Below are positions 42,106 to 51,602 of a stretch of DNA of 64,000 bases, in pieces. Within the stretch, counting starts at the first letter, position 1. Each line of letters begins with the position of its first letter. The notes beneath the pieces were generated by a model. It did not search any database and had not been told where the DNA came from. It saw only the letters and a program-made list of their open reading frames with translations. Position numbers and translations under genes: made by a program. Source of the stretch: Arcicella sp034519515 (GTDB lineage Bacteria > Bacteroidota > Bacteroidia > Cytophagales > Spirosomataceae); the NCBI GenBank assembly GCA_034519515.1, contig JAXHOK010000042.1, positions 77,235 to 141,234 on the forward strand, written 5' to 3'.

Positions 42106-45100
42106 CTATTGAATCCCCACAATCTCCACTCTTCTATTCTTCTTTTTATTGTCTTCCGAATCATTGGGAGCAACGGGTTTCAATCCTCCATAACCTTTAT
42201 ACAGCAAACGCTCTTCATCAATTCCTTTACTCACGATATAATTTAAAATCACTTTTGCACGGTTTTCTGAAAGAGCTAAATTCAGTCGTTGGTCACCCAC
42301 GTTATCGGTATGTCCGCCAATTTCAATTTTTGTTTGTGGATTCGCTCGCATCATCAAAACAACCTTGTCTAATTCAGGATAAGATTCCTTTTGCATAATA
42401 AAGCTACTTTGTTCAAAATACACATTGTTTAATACAATTGCCTTTCCTTTTTCAATTTTCTCAAAGCTTTTAGTGCCTGTCACAGCCACCTTTTCTTTGG
42501 GATTAACCACACTGGAAGACAATACCGCAGGTTTTGCCACAACCGCTTCCCTTGTTTTTACCAACTGAAAATCCTTTTTTCTATTAGAATTCGGTTCAAT
42601 TCTATTATTAGTTTTTGAATATCCAGGAGCTTCAAGTTCAAGTATATAACTTGCCACGGGACTTAATTCCGCAGAAAATTCATCACCATTTTTCGTTAAA
42701 ATCAACTCCTGAGCAGATTTTACATCAGTTAATTTTGCGTTACACTTTTCTACCACTTTCAGCGTTTGGGCATCCAGCACTCTGAATGTAAACTTACTTT
42801 CATCTTTCTCTAACCAAAAATCAGTCTGTGCTTTATCACCTTGCATCGTACTGTCAGGCGTAAGTCTTCCTTCAAAATGCTTATAACCAGCCGCTGTGAT
42901 TTCTACTGTATAATTTGTCTTTTCTGTCAGAACTACCGCCATTTTATCTCTTGCGGCATCCGTTCTACCTGCTATTACGGTTTCTCCTTTAGTATCTAAA
43001 ACCCTAAAATTAGCCGATAATTTTGATTTCTTACGAGCATCAATGGCGTATAGAAACAAATTATATTTACGCAAGGTCTTCATTTTCACAGGTTTATACG
43101 CATCCTCTATACTTGCCGTAAAGCGACTTTCATAATCATCATAACCCGCTAATTTTGCTTTGATTAAATACTCATGACCAGGTTTCAAGTCGGCACTACA
43201 TTCTCCGTTAGGCAAGGTAATCATTGCCGCCACGGGTTTATTATTCATGGCATCAATCAAACTATAAAATACTTCTTTGATAGGTTGATTATTATTGGCA
43301 TCATAAGCCTTCAAACTCAATACCGAAAAATTGCGAGACATCGTTACTATGTGTTTCTGGGGTTTGCCCAAAGTCTTATAACTCACTTTTTCGTTTTTGA
43401 TATAATATCCTTTCACAAAGATTTCAACCGCCACATTATCCTCTTCATTCAAAGCTAATTTATATTCTGGTGTGCTTTCAGAGGTACGTCCTTGCACTTG
43501 AACAGCCGTTTTGGAAGGAGTCAATTTAAAAGTAGCCTCTAAAATTCGTCCGCTCGTGGAATCAATGGCTGAAAAAACTAAGGCTGATTCTTTGGGTTTT
43601 GGTACTAATTGGCAAATCAATTCATTTTTAGAAAGTTTAGCAATTTCCTGCTCAAATTTTTCATACCCCTCCGCCACGATTTCTAATTTGAACTTATTTT
43701 CAGGCGTTAAACTTACCGTGGCATCACCCGTTGGTAGCTTTACGACATCTGTTTTGTTAGTTTTCACCGTCAAATCGGTCATCGTAAACTTATCAACATT
43801 TGTTACAGTTTCGTTAGTCAACTTATTTACAGGCTTGATATTCAACACAAACATTGCTTTTTCCAATTGAATATTAAAAGCATATTTTTTGTCTAAACCA
43901 AAATCTGCCATGTTGAAAGTGCTTTGCTTGGGTTTATAGCCATCCGCAGAAGTTTCAACGGTGAAAATTTCTCTTTCTGCCACTTTCACAATGCCGTCTG
44001 CTTCATCTTTAAAAGTAAACACTTTTTGTTCTTTTTCTAATCTGACGCTAAATGTTGCCTTTAAAGGTTTGTTGGTTATAACATCGAAAACGGCAAAATT
44101 TACGGGTAAACGTTTCTTTTTCAACAGCATAAAATTGACGGCACCACCTTCTGGCATTTTATCAATTTTCACTTTTTGCTCCACATAATCCTCCGCTTTA
44201 ATTTCAAGTTCATAAAAACCCGAACGCTTTAAACTTGCTGAAAAACCGTTATTCTTGTTTTTAATGGCTTGTTTTACTTCCGCAGATTTCAAGTCTGCCA
44301 CCTTTACAATGGCTTCCTTTATTACCTTTTGTGTTTCGGCATCAACAACTTTTATATTTAATGAATAACGGTCGGTGGCTAATTTAACGATATACTCACG
44401 GCGGTCACCCAAAATCAAGTCATTGACTTCCAGAATACTACGTCCAGTGGCGAGTCCTTCTGAAGTAACTTCAACTTTGAGATTATCATTTTGAGAAAGT
44501 TTGAAAGAAAAACCCTCTTTGGCTTTCACTTTTTCTGCCTTGTAAATCTTTCCCGTTTTTTCAGACGTTACTACAAAATCCGCCTCCACATTTTCACCAG
44601 TCTCTATATTTAAAGCAATTAGATTTACAGTTGAAATTTTCTTCGGAATTAATTTTACCGAAATATTACTCATGTCATCCGTTTTTGTGAAAACTTGTTC
44701 ATTTTCCTCACAAAAATCTGATGATACTATTACTTTATACTGCTTTCCAGTCAATAAATTAGTGCTACATTCGCCCGTTTCTGGATTGGCATTAATCGTG
44801 GCAGTTTGTCCCGTAGCCACTTCCGTGACAACTACTTTGGTATCTTTCAATAATTCATTTGAACCACCGTCGTAGCCTTTTACCACAAAATTTGAAGAAA
44901 TGGGGGCGAGTTTAATAATGCTTACGGGTAACAGTTCAGCTTTATCATCTATCCGCAAAGCAAGGCTGGAATTTTTATAACCTTTCATCGAAGCCTCAAT
45001 CGAATAATCTTCTTTTAAACGAAATGTACCTTGATTTTGAAGTGTATAGGTATTGTATTGAAGAGCAATTGATTGTCCCGAATTTACTTCTACTGCCTCA

Positions 45101-46353
45101 AATGTTGCAGGAATCGTAAGGTTAGTTTGAGCATCAATCGCTAAGAAACTAAGTTTATAAACCTCTTTTACTTCGGAAGTTTTACCACCCAAAGGCATTA
45201 ATCTAAAATCTTGTTCAACGGTTTCGCAATCTCTTTTTTCAGATAAATCAATAGTAGCTTTTTTGCGATAAAAACCAGACTGGCTGATTTCAAATACATA
45301 TTTTCCATTAGGTTTCAAAACCGCTGAGAAGCGTCCATCTAAGCCATTTGATTCAACTTCGGCAATAATTTTGTTCGGATTCTCTACTTCCGAAATCATA
45401 ATTTTGGCAACAACAGCACTATTATTACTCGAATCTGTAACATAACCTTGAATGGTTGAAACAACATCCATCGGTAAATTTGCCTTATAAATATCACCAT
45501 CTTGTACATAATACAGGACATCACCACAGGCGGGAACTGCCACAAATTGGTCTGATCCAGAAGTATTAACGAAATCCAAAGCCACGGCATCCGTCCAAGT
45601 GCCATCGGGTCGGCGTTCACATTTATAAATGTCAAAATTACCCTGACCATCTTTCCTGATAGACGAAAATATTAAAGTCTTTCCATCGGGCATGATTCTT
45701 GGGGCTTTTTCGCAAATCAAGTTTACGGGGCTGGGTAACTCAACGGCTTTTTGCCATTTACCATCCGTTCCCTTTTCCGACATCATAATTTGATAACAAC
45801 GCTGCTGGGCATCCTTCTTATCGCCCATGATAAATTTGGCACGGGCAAAATACAGATATTTCCCATCAGCAGAAAGCGAAGGATAACCTTCATAATCAAC
45901 CGTATTGACGGGAGAACCTAAATTCATGGGCGATGACCAGCCACCTTTTTCTCGAACCGAATAATAAATATCTTCATGCCCATCTGAATCTTTGCCATTG
46001 GCAGAAAAAAACAATAAATTACCGTCATAACTTACACAAGGGCCTCCCAAAGGGGCTTTTTCAAAAAAAGTAGTTGTAATTTTGGGGATTGCCGTGGGAA
46101 CTGACCAAATTTTACCATTTTTTCTGGATTCAAATAGTTTCCAGTCGCCTTGTCGGTCAGATTCAAAAATGAGGGTTCGCCCATCAGCACTTACGGAAGG
46201 GGCATATTCTGTAAATTTGGCGGTATTAATGGGAGCTGATAGTGCTTTATCGTTTTGAGTATAAGCATTTTGAAGTCCCAAACATAGAATAAATACAGGC
46301 AGACGGAACGCCGCCAGTAAATAGCTCTTTATGGTAGTGGTATTGTTTTTCAT
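42106..46353 (-). CDS. Large OmpA-family protein with PD40 propeller and repeated regulatory-like domains
   Basis: From the ATG at 46353 the protein has 1415 residues, with a signal peptide ending near NAYTQ. An N-terminal beta-propeller of PD40 repeats runs to about residue 290 (YAPSVSADGRTLIFESDRQG; DGKTLIFSSIRKDGQGNFDI). Next come about ten carboxypeptidase-regulatory/Cna-B-like units of roughly 90 residues (LKAYDANNNQPIKEVFYSL; VLDAQTLKVVEKCNAKL). A C-terminal OmpA peptidoglycan-binding domain has IEIGGHTDNVGDQRLNLALS and NRRVEIVGIQ. The layout recalls PorE-type T9SS accessory proteins but without a visible TPR. It should tether the outer membrane to murein. The upstream start at 46401 adds a non-signal tail. 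Confidence 0.88.
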   Translation of the reverse strand: MKNNTTTIKSYLLAAFRLPVFILCLGLQNAYTQNDKALSAPINTAKFTEYAPSVSADGRTLIFESDRQGDWKLFESRKNGKIWSVPTAIPKITTTFFEKAPLGGPCVSYDGNLLFFSANGKDSDGHEDIYYSVREKGGWSSPMNLGSPVNTVDYEGYPSLSADGKYLYFARAKFIMGDKKDAQQRCYQIMMSEKGTDGKWQKAVELPSPVNLICEKAPRIMPDGKTLIFSSIRKDGQGNFDIYKCERRPDGTWTDAVALDFVNTSGSDQFVAVPACGDVLYYVQDGDIYKANLPMDVVSTIQGYVTDSSNNSAVVAKIMISEVENPNKIIAEVESNGLDGRFSAVLKPNGKYVFEISQSGFYRKKATIDLSEKRDCETVEQDFRLMPLGGKTSEVKEVYKLSFLAIDAQTNLTIPATFEAVEVNSGQSIALQYNTYTLQNQGTFRLKEDYSIEASMKGYKNSSLALRIDDKAELLPVSIIKLAPISSNFVVKGYDGGSNELLKDTKVVVTEVATGQTATINANPETGECSTNLLTGKQYKVIVSSDFCEENEQVFTKTDDMSNISVKLIPKKISTVNLIALNIETGENVEADFVVTSEKTGKIYKAEKVKAKEGFSFKLSQNDNLKVEVTSEGLATGRSILEVNDLILGDRREYIVKLATDRYSLNIKVVDAETQKVIKEAIVKVADLKSAEVKQAIKNKNNGFSASLKRSGFYELEIKAEDYVEQKVKIDKMPEGGAVNFMLLKKKRLPVNFAVFDVITNKPLKATFSVRLEKEQKVFTFKDEADGIVKVAEREIFTVETSADGYKPKQSTFNMADFGLDKKYAFNIQLEKAMFVLNIKPVNKLTNETVTNVDKFTMTDLTVKTNKTDVVKLPTGDATVSLTPENKFKLEIVAEGYEKFEQEIAKLSKNELICQLVPKPKESALVFSAIDSTSGRILEATFKLTPSKTAVQVQGRTSESTPEYKLALNEEDNVAVEIFVKGYYIKNEKVSYKTLGKPQKHIVTMSRNFSVLSLKAYDANNNQPIKEVFYSLIDAMNNKPVAAMITLPNGECSADLKPGHEYLIKAKLAGYDDYESRFTASIEDAYKPVKMKTLRKYNLFLYAIDARKKSKLSANFRVLDTKGETVIAGRTDAARDKMAVVLTEKTNYTVEITAAGYKHFEGRLTPDSTMQGDKAQTDFWLEKDESKFTFRVLDAQTLKVVEKCNAKLTDVKSAQELILTKNGDEFSAELSPVASYILELEAPGYSKTNNRIEPNSNRKKDFQLVKTREAVVAKPAVLSSSVVNPKEKVAVTGTKSFEKIEKGKAIVLNNVYFEQSSFIMQKESYPELDKVVLMMRANPQTKIEIGGHTDNVGDQRLNLALSENRAKVILNYIVSKGIDEERLLYKGYGGLKPVAPNDSEDNKKKNRRVEIVGIQ

Positions 46354-46544
46354 GGGGGGATGACAAAGCACAAATTTACTCAATTTTGGCGATTCATTCA
46401 CGCAAAAATTAATAGCATTTACAATAAAATAATAAGACTGAAAATCAGACAGTTAATACAAGGAGGAAAAAAAGAGAGGTAGTTTACTGTCATGGAATAA
46501 TCATAAATACAAATTAAAAGATAAAATTAAAAAATATATTTTAT

Positions 46545-47105
46545 ATGAAGTATCTAATCATAGGTTTAGGGAACATCGGACCTGAATATTTACTAACTCG
46601 CCATAATGTTGGTTTTATGGTACTTGACCGACTGGCGGGTATTTTTGAGACGAAGTTTGCGATGGAACGTCTCGCCTATCACACAGAAATAAAACATAAA
46701 GGCAAACAGATTCATTTGGTAAAACCCACAACTTTTATGAATTTGAGTGGGAAGGCTGTCAATTATTGGATGAAAGAATTGAAAATTGAGCAAGAAAATA
46801 TTTTAGTCATCACTGATGATATTGCTTTGCCTTATTCAAAACTTCGGATGAAACCCAAAGGTTCGCACGGTGGACACAACGGATTGCGGAATATTCAAGA
46901 AATTTTGGGTAATTCTGATTACGCCCGTTTACGCTTTGGAGTAGGTGATGATTTTGGCAAAGGCAAACAGATTGATTTTGTTTTGGGCGAGTTTAAAGGA
47001 GAGCAATTTGAGCAATTACCCGAACACCTTGACCGTGCCACCGAAATGACATTAAGTTTCTGTTTACAGGGCTTAGAAAAGACCATGAACGCCTTTAATC
47101 AGTAA
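46545..47105 (+). CDS. pth: Peptidyl-tRNA hydrolase
   Basis: This 186-residue protein begins MKYLIIGLGNIGPEYLLTRH with the conserved Asn10 and catalytic His20. KPTTFMNLSGKAV, VITDDIALP (catalytic Asp near residue 93) and KGSHGGHNGLRNI follow, then RLRFGVGDDF in place of the usual RLRIGIG. It frees stalled peptidyl-tRNA in the cytosol and is essential in most bacteria. Length is standard. It is divergent from the OmpA gene and alone; about 1.4 kb of non-coding and repeat DNA follows. No ribosomal-protein L25 gene is adjacent. Confidence 0.96.
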   Translation: MKYLIIGLGNIGPEYLLTRHNVGFMVLDRLAGIFETKFAMERLAYHTEIKHKGKQIHLVKPTTFMNLSGKAVNYWMKELKIEQENILVITDDIALPYSKLRMKPKGSHGGHNGLRNIQEILGNSDYARLRFGVGDDFGKGKQIDFVLGEFKGEQFEQLPEHLDRATEMTLSFCLQGLEKTMNAFNQ

Positions 47106-47286
47106 TTGTACTATTCTAATATTTTTTGATTTATTGACAAATATCAAGAAACAAAATTTTTGCAATAATTTGATAATCAGAACAAAATAATATTTTGCTT
47201 AATGGCACAAAATATTAGTTAAATATTAAAAAGTGCTAACTTTTAAGTATTTACACTTAATATAATGCTGACAATTGCAAGATGAA

Positions 47287-47318
47287 TTTGGAAAAAACAA
47301 AAATATTGCACAACTTTG
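47287..47318 (+). promoter_or_regulatory. Near-consensus promoter ahead of the repeat array
   Basis: TTTG at 47287-47290 and CAACTTTG at 47311-47318, 20 bases apart. Transcription would start near 47325 and run toward the module array with no ORF of normal size. The rest of 47106-47559 is A+T-rich and shows nothing else I can support. Confidence 0.45.
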
Positions 47319-47559
47319 CATCGTTAAATAATAAAAATCTTATTTAGACGATTCTAAGAAAAAAATAAAAAATATTTTTAGAATTATGTGACTTGGGGAA
47401 ACATTTAACGTTAAAAGAATATAATGGCAAAAGAACTTAATTAGGGAACTAAATTGAGAACTTTTAACGTTTTATTGGTAAGAAAAATAATTAAAACATT
47501 TTGAAAAAACACCAAGTTGTGAATTTATTGAAGATGTTTTTGGGAATAAATGTTAGAGA

Positions 47560-48424
47560 CTTTTCATCGTCAAGCGGAGTCCAGCCCGATAGTTTTAGAA
47601 GTAAGACGGGAAAAGATATTACAATTAAACACAAGATTTTTCATAGTTAAATAGGTTTAGAGGTAAGACGGGAAAGGGTGTCTCCTTTGGAGACACCACT
47701 TTTTACCAAAGAATCTAACAAAGATTTTTCATAGTTAAATAGGTTTAGAGGTAAGACAGGAAAGGGTGCTTCTTTTGGAAGCACCACTTTTTAAAAAAAT
47801 TAATCTTTTCAAGATTCGTGAGTTAGAAAGAAGGAGTGATTGATTAATTTATCAAAACAAGATGGAAGGGGGGAAATTTTCATAGGCAGACGTCGCCCGA
47901 TAGCTTTAGAGGTAAGACAGAAAAGAGTGCTATCACATTTTGTAAAGAAATTTTCATAGTTAAGCGGGACGTCGCACCGATAGCTTTAGAGGTAAGACAG
48001 AAAGAGTGCTATCACATTTTGTAAAGAAATTTTTCATAGTTAAGCGAGACGTCGCACCGATAGCTTTAGAGGTAAGACAGAAAAAGGGTGCTATCACATT
48101 TTGTAAAGAAATTTTTCATAGTTAAGCGAGACGTCGCACCGATAGCTTTAGAGGTAAGACAGAAAAGGGTGCTATCACATTTTGTAAAGAAATTTTTCAT
48201 AGTTAAGCGAGACGTCGCACCGATAGCTTTAGAGGTAAGACAGAAAAGAGTGCTATCACATTTTGTAAAGAAATTTTTCATAGTTAAGCGAGACGTCGCA
48301 CCGATAGCTTTAGAGGTAAGACAGAAAAGAGTGCTATCACATTTTGTAAAGAAATTTTTCATAGTTAAATAGGTTTAGAGGTAAGACGGGAAAGGGCATT
48401 GCTTATGGCGATGCTCTTTTTATT
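47560..48424. repeat. Array of related hairpin/start-codon modules
   Basis: Plus-strand short modules CATAGTTAAATAGGTTTAGA-GGTAAGAC at 47637-47704, 47725-47792 and 48355-48424 each end in a different hairpin plus T tract: GGTGTCTCC/GGAGACACC, GGTGCTTC/GAAGCACC, GCATTGC/GCGATGC. Between them lie six longer copies of 79-82 bp. A diverged copy begins at 47560. On the minus strand every copy ends in ATGAAA. The same block occurs once more at 40141-40203. Confidence 0.85.
47889..48354. repeat. Six tandem copies of a roughly 81-bp unit
   Basis: GACGTCGC marks each copy, at 47889, 47968, 48048, 48130, 48211 and 48292. Each unit has a possible stem GATAGC/GCTATC around TTTAGAGGTAAGACAG. Because most copies are 81 bp, both strands stay open in frame across several copies; the minus strand reads MKNFFTKCDSTLFCLTSKA and so on. 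I treat those ORFs as a by-product, not a gene. Confidence 0.85.
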
Positions 48425-48442
48425 TGCCCAGACCCCAACAAA

Positions 48443-48471
48443 AAAGCCTGAGACCATTAGTATCAGGCTTT
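48443..48471. terminator. Terminator between the array and the TapB-like gene
   Basis: AAAGCCTGA pairs with TCAGGCTTT around an 11-base loop; A and T runs on the two sides would let it serve both strands. Confidence 0.75.
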
Positions 48472-48520
48472 CATTATTACTAATTTATGGTAACAATTTT
48501 GTTAAATATCTATGAATCAG

Positions 48521-49198
48521 TTATTTGGAAATTTTAGTAATGAGTGTGCTTGAGAACAGTGAACCTTTACGATAGGCTTCCGTTTTGACTACGCCAACAT
48601 TGGGCGAAAACCATTCAGTCATTTGAATATTGAAATTAAAAATGGTTTTCATATCTTGATTGCTCGTTATTTTGAAACATTCAAACGTTCCTGCGGGAGT
48701 TGTGATGCTTTCTTTGGCTTCCACTTTTCGGTTGGTAACTTTGAAGGACATTCCCATCAATTTCATAGTGCCTGAATAAGTATCTGCCGTAAATTCATTA
48801 TCAGGCAGGGTTGTGCCTATGGTCATATTACTTGGATAATTCAAGGTGGCGTTATTGGTTTTCACTTCCATATCCTTCATATTCATAGCTTTGGCTTGGT
48901 CGCTTGGTAAGAGGGCTCTCATATCGAAAGAAAAATTGTTGCCTTCACATTTATAACTTCCTTCGCCCCCACCCATTTCTTTACCTTTTTCGTTATAGAC
49001 TTTTGAAACTACTTTCGCCTCTTTACCATTACTGGAAAGTACCTTATAAACGACCTTGCCCGAAGGCTCATTTTTCTTATCAAACATCGACATCTCTACT
49101 TCTGCGTTATTGGTCAATAATAAATACCCACAATTTTGTGCTTTTGCAACGTTTTGATAGATAAAAATAGAGATAAGGAATATAAAAATCTTTTTCAT
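48521..49198 (-). CDS. Secreted TapB/DUF3108-like protein
   Basis: From the ATG at 49198 the protein has 225 residues with a signal peptide (MKKIFIFLISIFIYQNVAKA). The frame also opens at an ATG at 49207. The mature part is beta-rich, with a single Cys pair region (NCGYLL, YKCEGN) and ITTPAGTFECFKITSNQDMK near residue 165. P-A-G-T-F-x-C/A-F-K/R is the DUF3108-type motif seen in Bacteroidota TapB-family proteins. A late EWFSPNVGVVKTEAY also fits. Cellular role is unknown; the location is probably periplasm or outer membrane. It stands alone on its strand. Confidence 0.72.
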   Translation of the reverse strand: MKKIFIFLISIFIYQNVAKAQNCGYLLLTNNAEVEMSMFDKKNEPSGKVVYKVLSSNGKEAKVVSKVYNEKGKEMGGGEGSYKCEGNNFSFDMRALLPSDQAKAMNMKDMEVKTNNATLNYPSNMTIGTTLPDNEFTADTYSGTMKLMGMSFKVTNRKVEAKESITTPAGTFECFKITSNQDMKTIFNFNIQMTEWFSPNVGVVKTEAYRKGSLFSSTLITKISK

Positions 49199-49427
49199 TG
49201 TGTGCATTATTTTAAAATTAGTTTACCAAAGATAGAATAAGTCTGTGATATTAAAATCCATGAAGAGTGATGATTTAGTGAACGGTAATTTTGGTTTGGA
49301 GGTTAAAAATCAGGTATTAAGAATTTGGGCAATCAAGGCATGAAAAAGGTCTCCAAACCACTTATTGTAAGTGTATTTGAAGACCTTAGTAACGCAAATT
49401 AAATAACCTCACCCATTACTACTCATT

Positions 49428-49526
49428 CTTTTTGCCCCGTTCTTCGTTGGTAAAACCGAATCGTCGGAGCGCCTCATTTAGCGATGCTAAACTGCGGTTT
49501 TACCGCCTCGAAAGGAACAAAAATAA
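49428..49526. repeat. REP-like palindromic element, copy A
   Basis: GGTAAAACCG (49449) mirrors CGGTTTTACC (49495). Inside is TTTAGCGATGCTAAA, a self-hairpin. CCTCATTTAGCGATGCTAAA CTGCGG (49472-49497) is identical in copy B at 54094-54119. The rest of 49208-49607 holds nothing else I can support. Confidence 0.75.
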
Positions 49527-49607
49527 TCGGGCGGCGTTCCGCTTCGTATTAATGGATGATAGTATTTAATTCCCGTTACTTATGTATCAACTAAACCCAA
49601 AACAATC

Positions 49608-50405
49608 TTACACCCTCTTCCTAACTGCTTCATACAAAACCACTCCCGTAGCCACCGAAACGTTCAATGAACCCACTCGTCCAACCATCGGAATAGCAGC
49701 TAATTTATCCGATATTCTTAACAATTCCTCTGAAATTCCATCCTCTTCCGACCCCATGATGATGGCAGTTGGCACAGAAAAATCCATATCATAAATATTC
49801 TCAGTTAATTTTTCAGAACACGCAACTACTTGAATACCAGAATTTTGCAGATATTTTACGGTCAAAAACAAATTATCTTCCCTGCAAACGGGTAAGAAAT
49901 TTAAGGCTCCCGAAGAAGTTTTCATGGCATCAGAATTTATTTGAGCTCCACCTTTACTCGGAATCACCACGGCATGAACGCCAGTACATTCGGCAGTTCG
50001 GGCAATTGCTCCAAAATTACGCACATCCGTAATGCGGTCAAGAATCAAAATCAGTGGAACTTGTCCTTTTTCGTAAACATCCGCCACGATATTTTCTAAC
50101 TTGGCGTAGTTGATTACCGACACAAAAGCGATTACGCCTTGATGATTTTTACGAGTAATTCTATCCAATTTTTCAGTAGGAACTTTTTGAACGGGAATAT
50201 TACGGATTCGGGCAAATTCCATGACTTCCAAACTACCCAATTCTCGCTGAACCAAGATTTTATCTATTTCTTTACCCGCCCGCAAGGTTTCCAAAACTGA
50301 CTGCACACCAAAAACAATATCCTTATTTTCAGGCTTGGGCTGATTGTTGAAAAAGTTATTTTTAAAGGGTTTCTTAAACCCATCTGATTTTCTTTCTGAT
50401 TCCAT
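49608..50405 (-). CDS. rlmB: 23S rRNA (guanosine-2'-O-)-methyltransferase RlmB type
   Basis: This 265-residue SPOUT (TrmH family) enzyme has a basic N-terminal tail, then an L30e-like substrate-binding domain (VFGVQSVLETLRAGKEIDKI). The SPOUT knot motifs are LDRITDVRNFGAIARTAECT, AIIMGSEEDGISEELLR and VGSLNVSVATGVVLYEAVRK. It methylates the 2'-OH of G2251 in 23S rRNA if orthologous to RlmB. The basic tail, FKKPFKNNFFNNQPK, is longer than in E. coli. It is a solitary gene. Members of the family can also act on tRNA, so substrate identity is high but not certain. Confidence 0.88.
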   Translation of the reverse strand: MESERKSDGFKKPFKNNFFNNQPKPENKDIVFGVQSVLETLRAGKEIDKILVQRELGSLEVMEFARIRNIPVQKVPTEKLDRITRKNHQGVIAFVSVINYAKLENIVADVYEKGQVPLILILDRITDVRNFGAIARTAECTGVHAVVIPSKGGAQINSDAMKTSSGALNFLPVCREDNLFLTVKYLQNSGIQVVACSEKLTENIYDMDFSVPTAIIMGSEEDGISEELLRISDKLAAIPMVGRVGSLNVSVATGVVLYEAVRKRV

Positions 50406-50689
50406 TGTTTCGTTGTTCGTATTTCGATGTTCGATTTTAGGAAAAGGACTCGTATTTTGAAATCTGAATAATTTAAAAAATGTAAATAAATATAGATTTC
50501 ATACATCCCTAATCCCTAATTCGTACAAAGGTCGGATTAAAAATTGAAATAATAATACAGAATATTCGTTGGCTATTGGTCTTTTGCAAATTTAACTTTT
50601 CTAAGATTCGTATAATTATTACAATAATCCTTTTTTTTATTAGATTATCGCAATGTTCAATCAGTATTATTCAATTTTTATTAAATGGC

Positions 50690-50987
50690 TTGTTTTTTTA
50701 ATTTAAAAAGCATTATCTTTGTAACCTATCTGTGGAATTGTACAAAACGTTCTTTGAAGTCTCACAATTCATAACCACTCTTATAATACTGAAAATCAGT
50801 ATCTTACTATCAAGTATCTCTTAATCCTGCCGCCTTACAGGAAGTTATTTTCACAGAATAATCCAAATACACACTAATCCAGTAAAAATATTTATTTACT
50901 TCTAAAACGTGCTTCATAATGAAGTCATGGGTTAATTATTTATACACGTAAGCCAAAAGAGGCTTGCACTAATCTAAAAGTAAGGAT
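50690..50987 (+). promoter_or_regulatory. Promoter and long leader of the lipoprotein gene
   Basis: TATCTTTG at 50714-50721 is a full -7 box, with TTG at 50690-50692 for the -33. This gives a leader of about 260 bases before the ATG at 50988. A small hairpin (CCTGCCGCCTTACAGG near 50827) lies in it; I see no known riboswitch. The stretch 50406-50689 is A+T-rich and empty. Confidence 0.5.
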
Positions 50988-51578
50988 ATGATAAAAATGA
51001 TGAAAGTAATCGCAGCCTTTTTAGCAATTGGCTCGTTTGGTTATGCCTGCAAAGTAAAACAACAAAGTAACGTATCAGTTTCACAGAGCAAATCAAGTCT
51101 TGTAAAAGAACTCGTTGATGATGATGATTTTGTGAAATTAATTTCAAAGACTTGGATAGTAAACATGATTAACTACCAAGCGGATGCTCGCAAGAATGTA
51201 TTATACGAAAGAGGAATTGACGCTAATTTGCAAGATTATTCAAAAGAAGCCTTCAAAATTTCTTCCGATAAAACAGTAGTTTATACAGATGGAAGCGGTA
51301 AAAAACACAATGGTACTTGGGATTTGAAAGATAATAATACTAAGTTAATCATGGAATTTGAGGACGGTCAGGAAGTAGCTTGGGATATTATCGAAGAAGG
51401 GAAAAATTCTTTGGTTCTGCATTTAAGCATTGATGCCAAGAAAGTAAATTGGGATATCAGAGATTTGAATAATATTGACATTCCAACGGCAGCCGTTTTA
51501 TCAGGCTTCTATGCAGGAGTTGTTACGGAAAATACCGAACGAGTAAATATTACTTATAAAATGTTTCCAAGAAGTTAA
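50988..51578 (+). CDS. Putative lipoprotein, lipocalin-like
   Basis: The 196-residue protein starts MIKMMKVIAAFLAIGSFGYAC with lipidation expected at Cys21; the ATG at 51000 is an alternative. The mature part has a Ser/Lys/Gln-rich stretch, then SKTWIVNMINYQ and GSGKKHNGTWDLKDNNTKLI, typical of lipocalin-like (META/DUF4923-type) small beta-barrel lipoproteins in Bacteroidota. A glycine-poor C-terminus follows. Ligand and role are unknown. It has its own promoter and long leader and ends in a strong two-way terminator shared with the convergent alkyltransferase-like gene. Confidence 0.68.
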   Translation: MIKMMKVIAAFLAIGSFGYACKVKQQSNVSVSQSKSSLVKELVDDDDFVKLISKTWIVNMINYQADARKNVLYERGIDANLQDYSKEAFKISSDKTVVYTDGSGKKHNGTWDLKDNNTKLIMEFEDGQEVAWDIIEEGKNSLVLHLSIDAKKVNWDIRDLNNIDIPTAAVLSGFYAGVVTENTERVNITYKMFPRS

Positions 51579-51602
51579 TTTTCGATGCTTGTTAGTCGAT
51601 GT

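Noticed and set aside
48088..48372. 94-residue plus-strand ORF and 98-residue minus-strand ORF across the tandem repeats
   Set aside because: Both stay open only because the DNA unit is 81 bp; the peptide repeats are perfect translations of the DNA repeat on both strands, with no family resemblance or codon-level signal favouring either.
47560..48424. CRISPR array
   Set aside because: Units are whole 79-82 bp tandem repeats, or modules with hairpins, and there are no unique spacers of uniform length between short identical repeats and no cas genes nearby.
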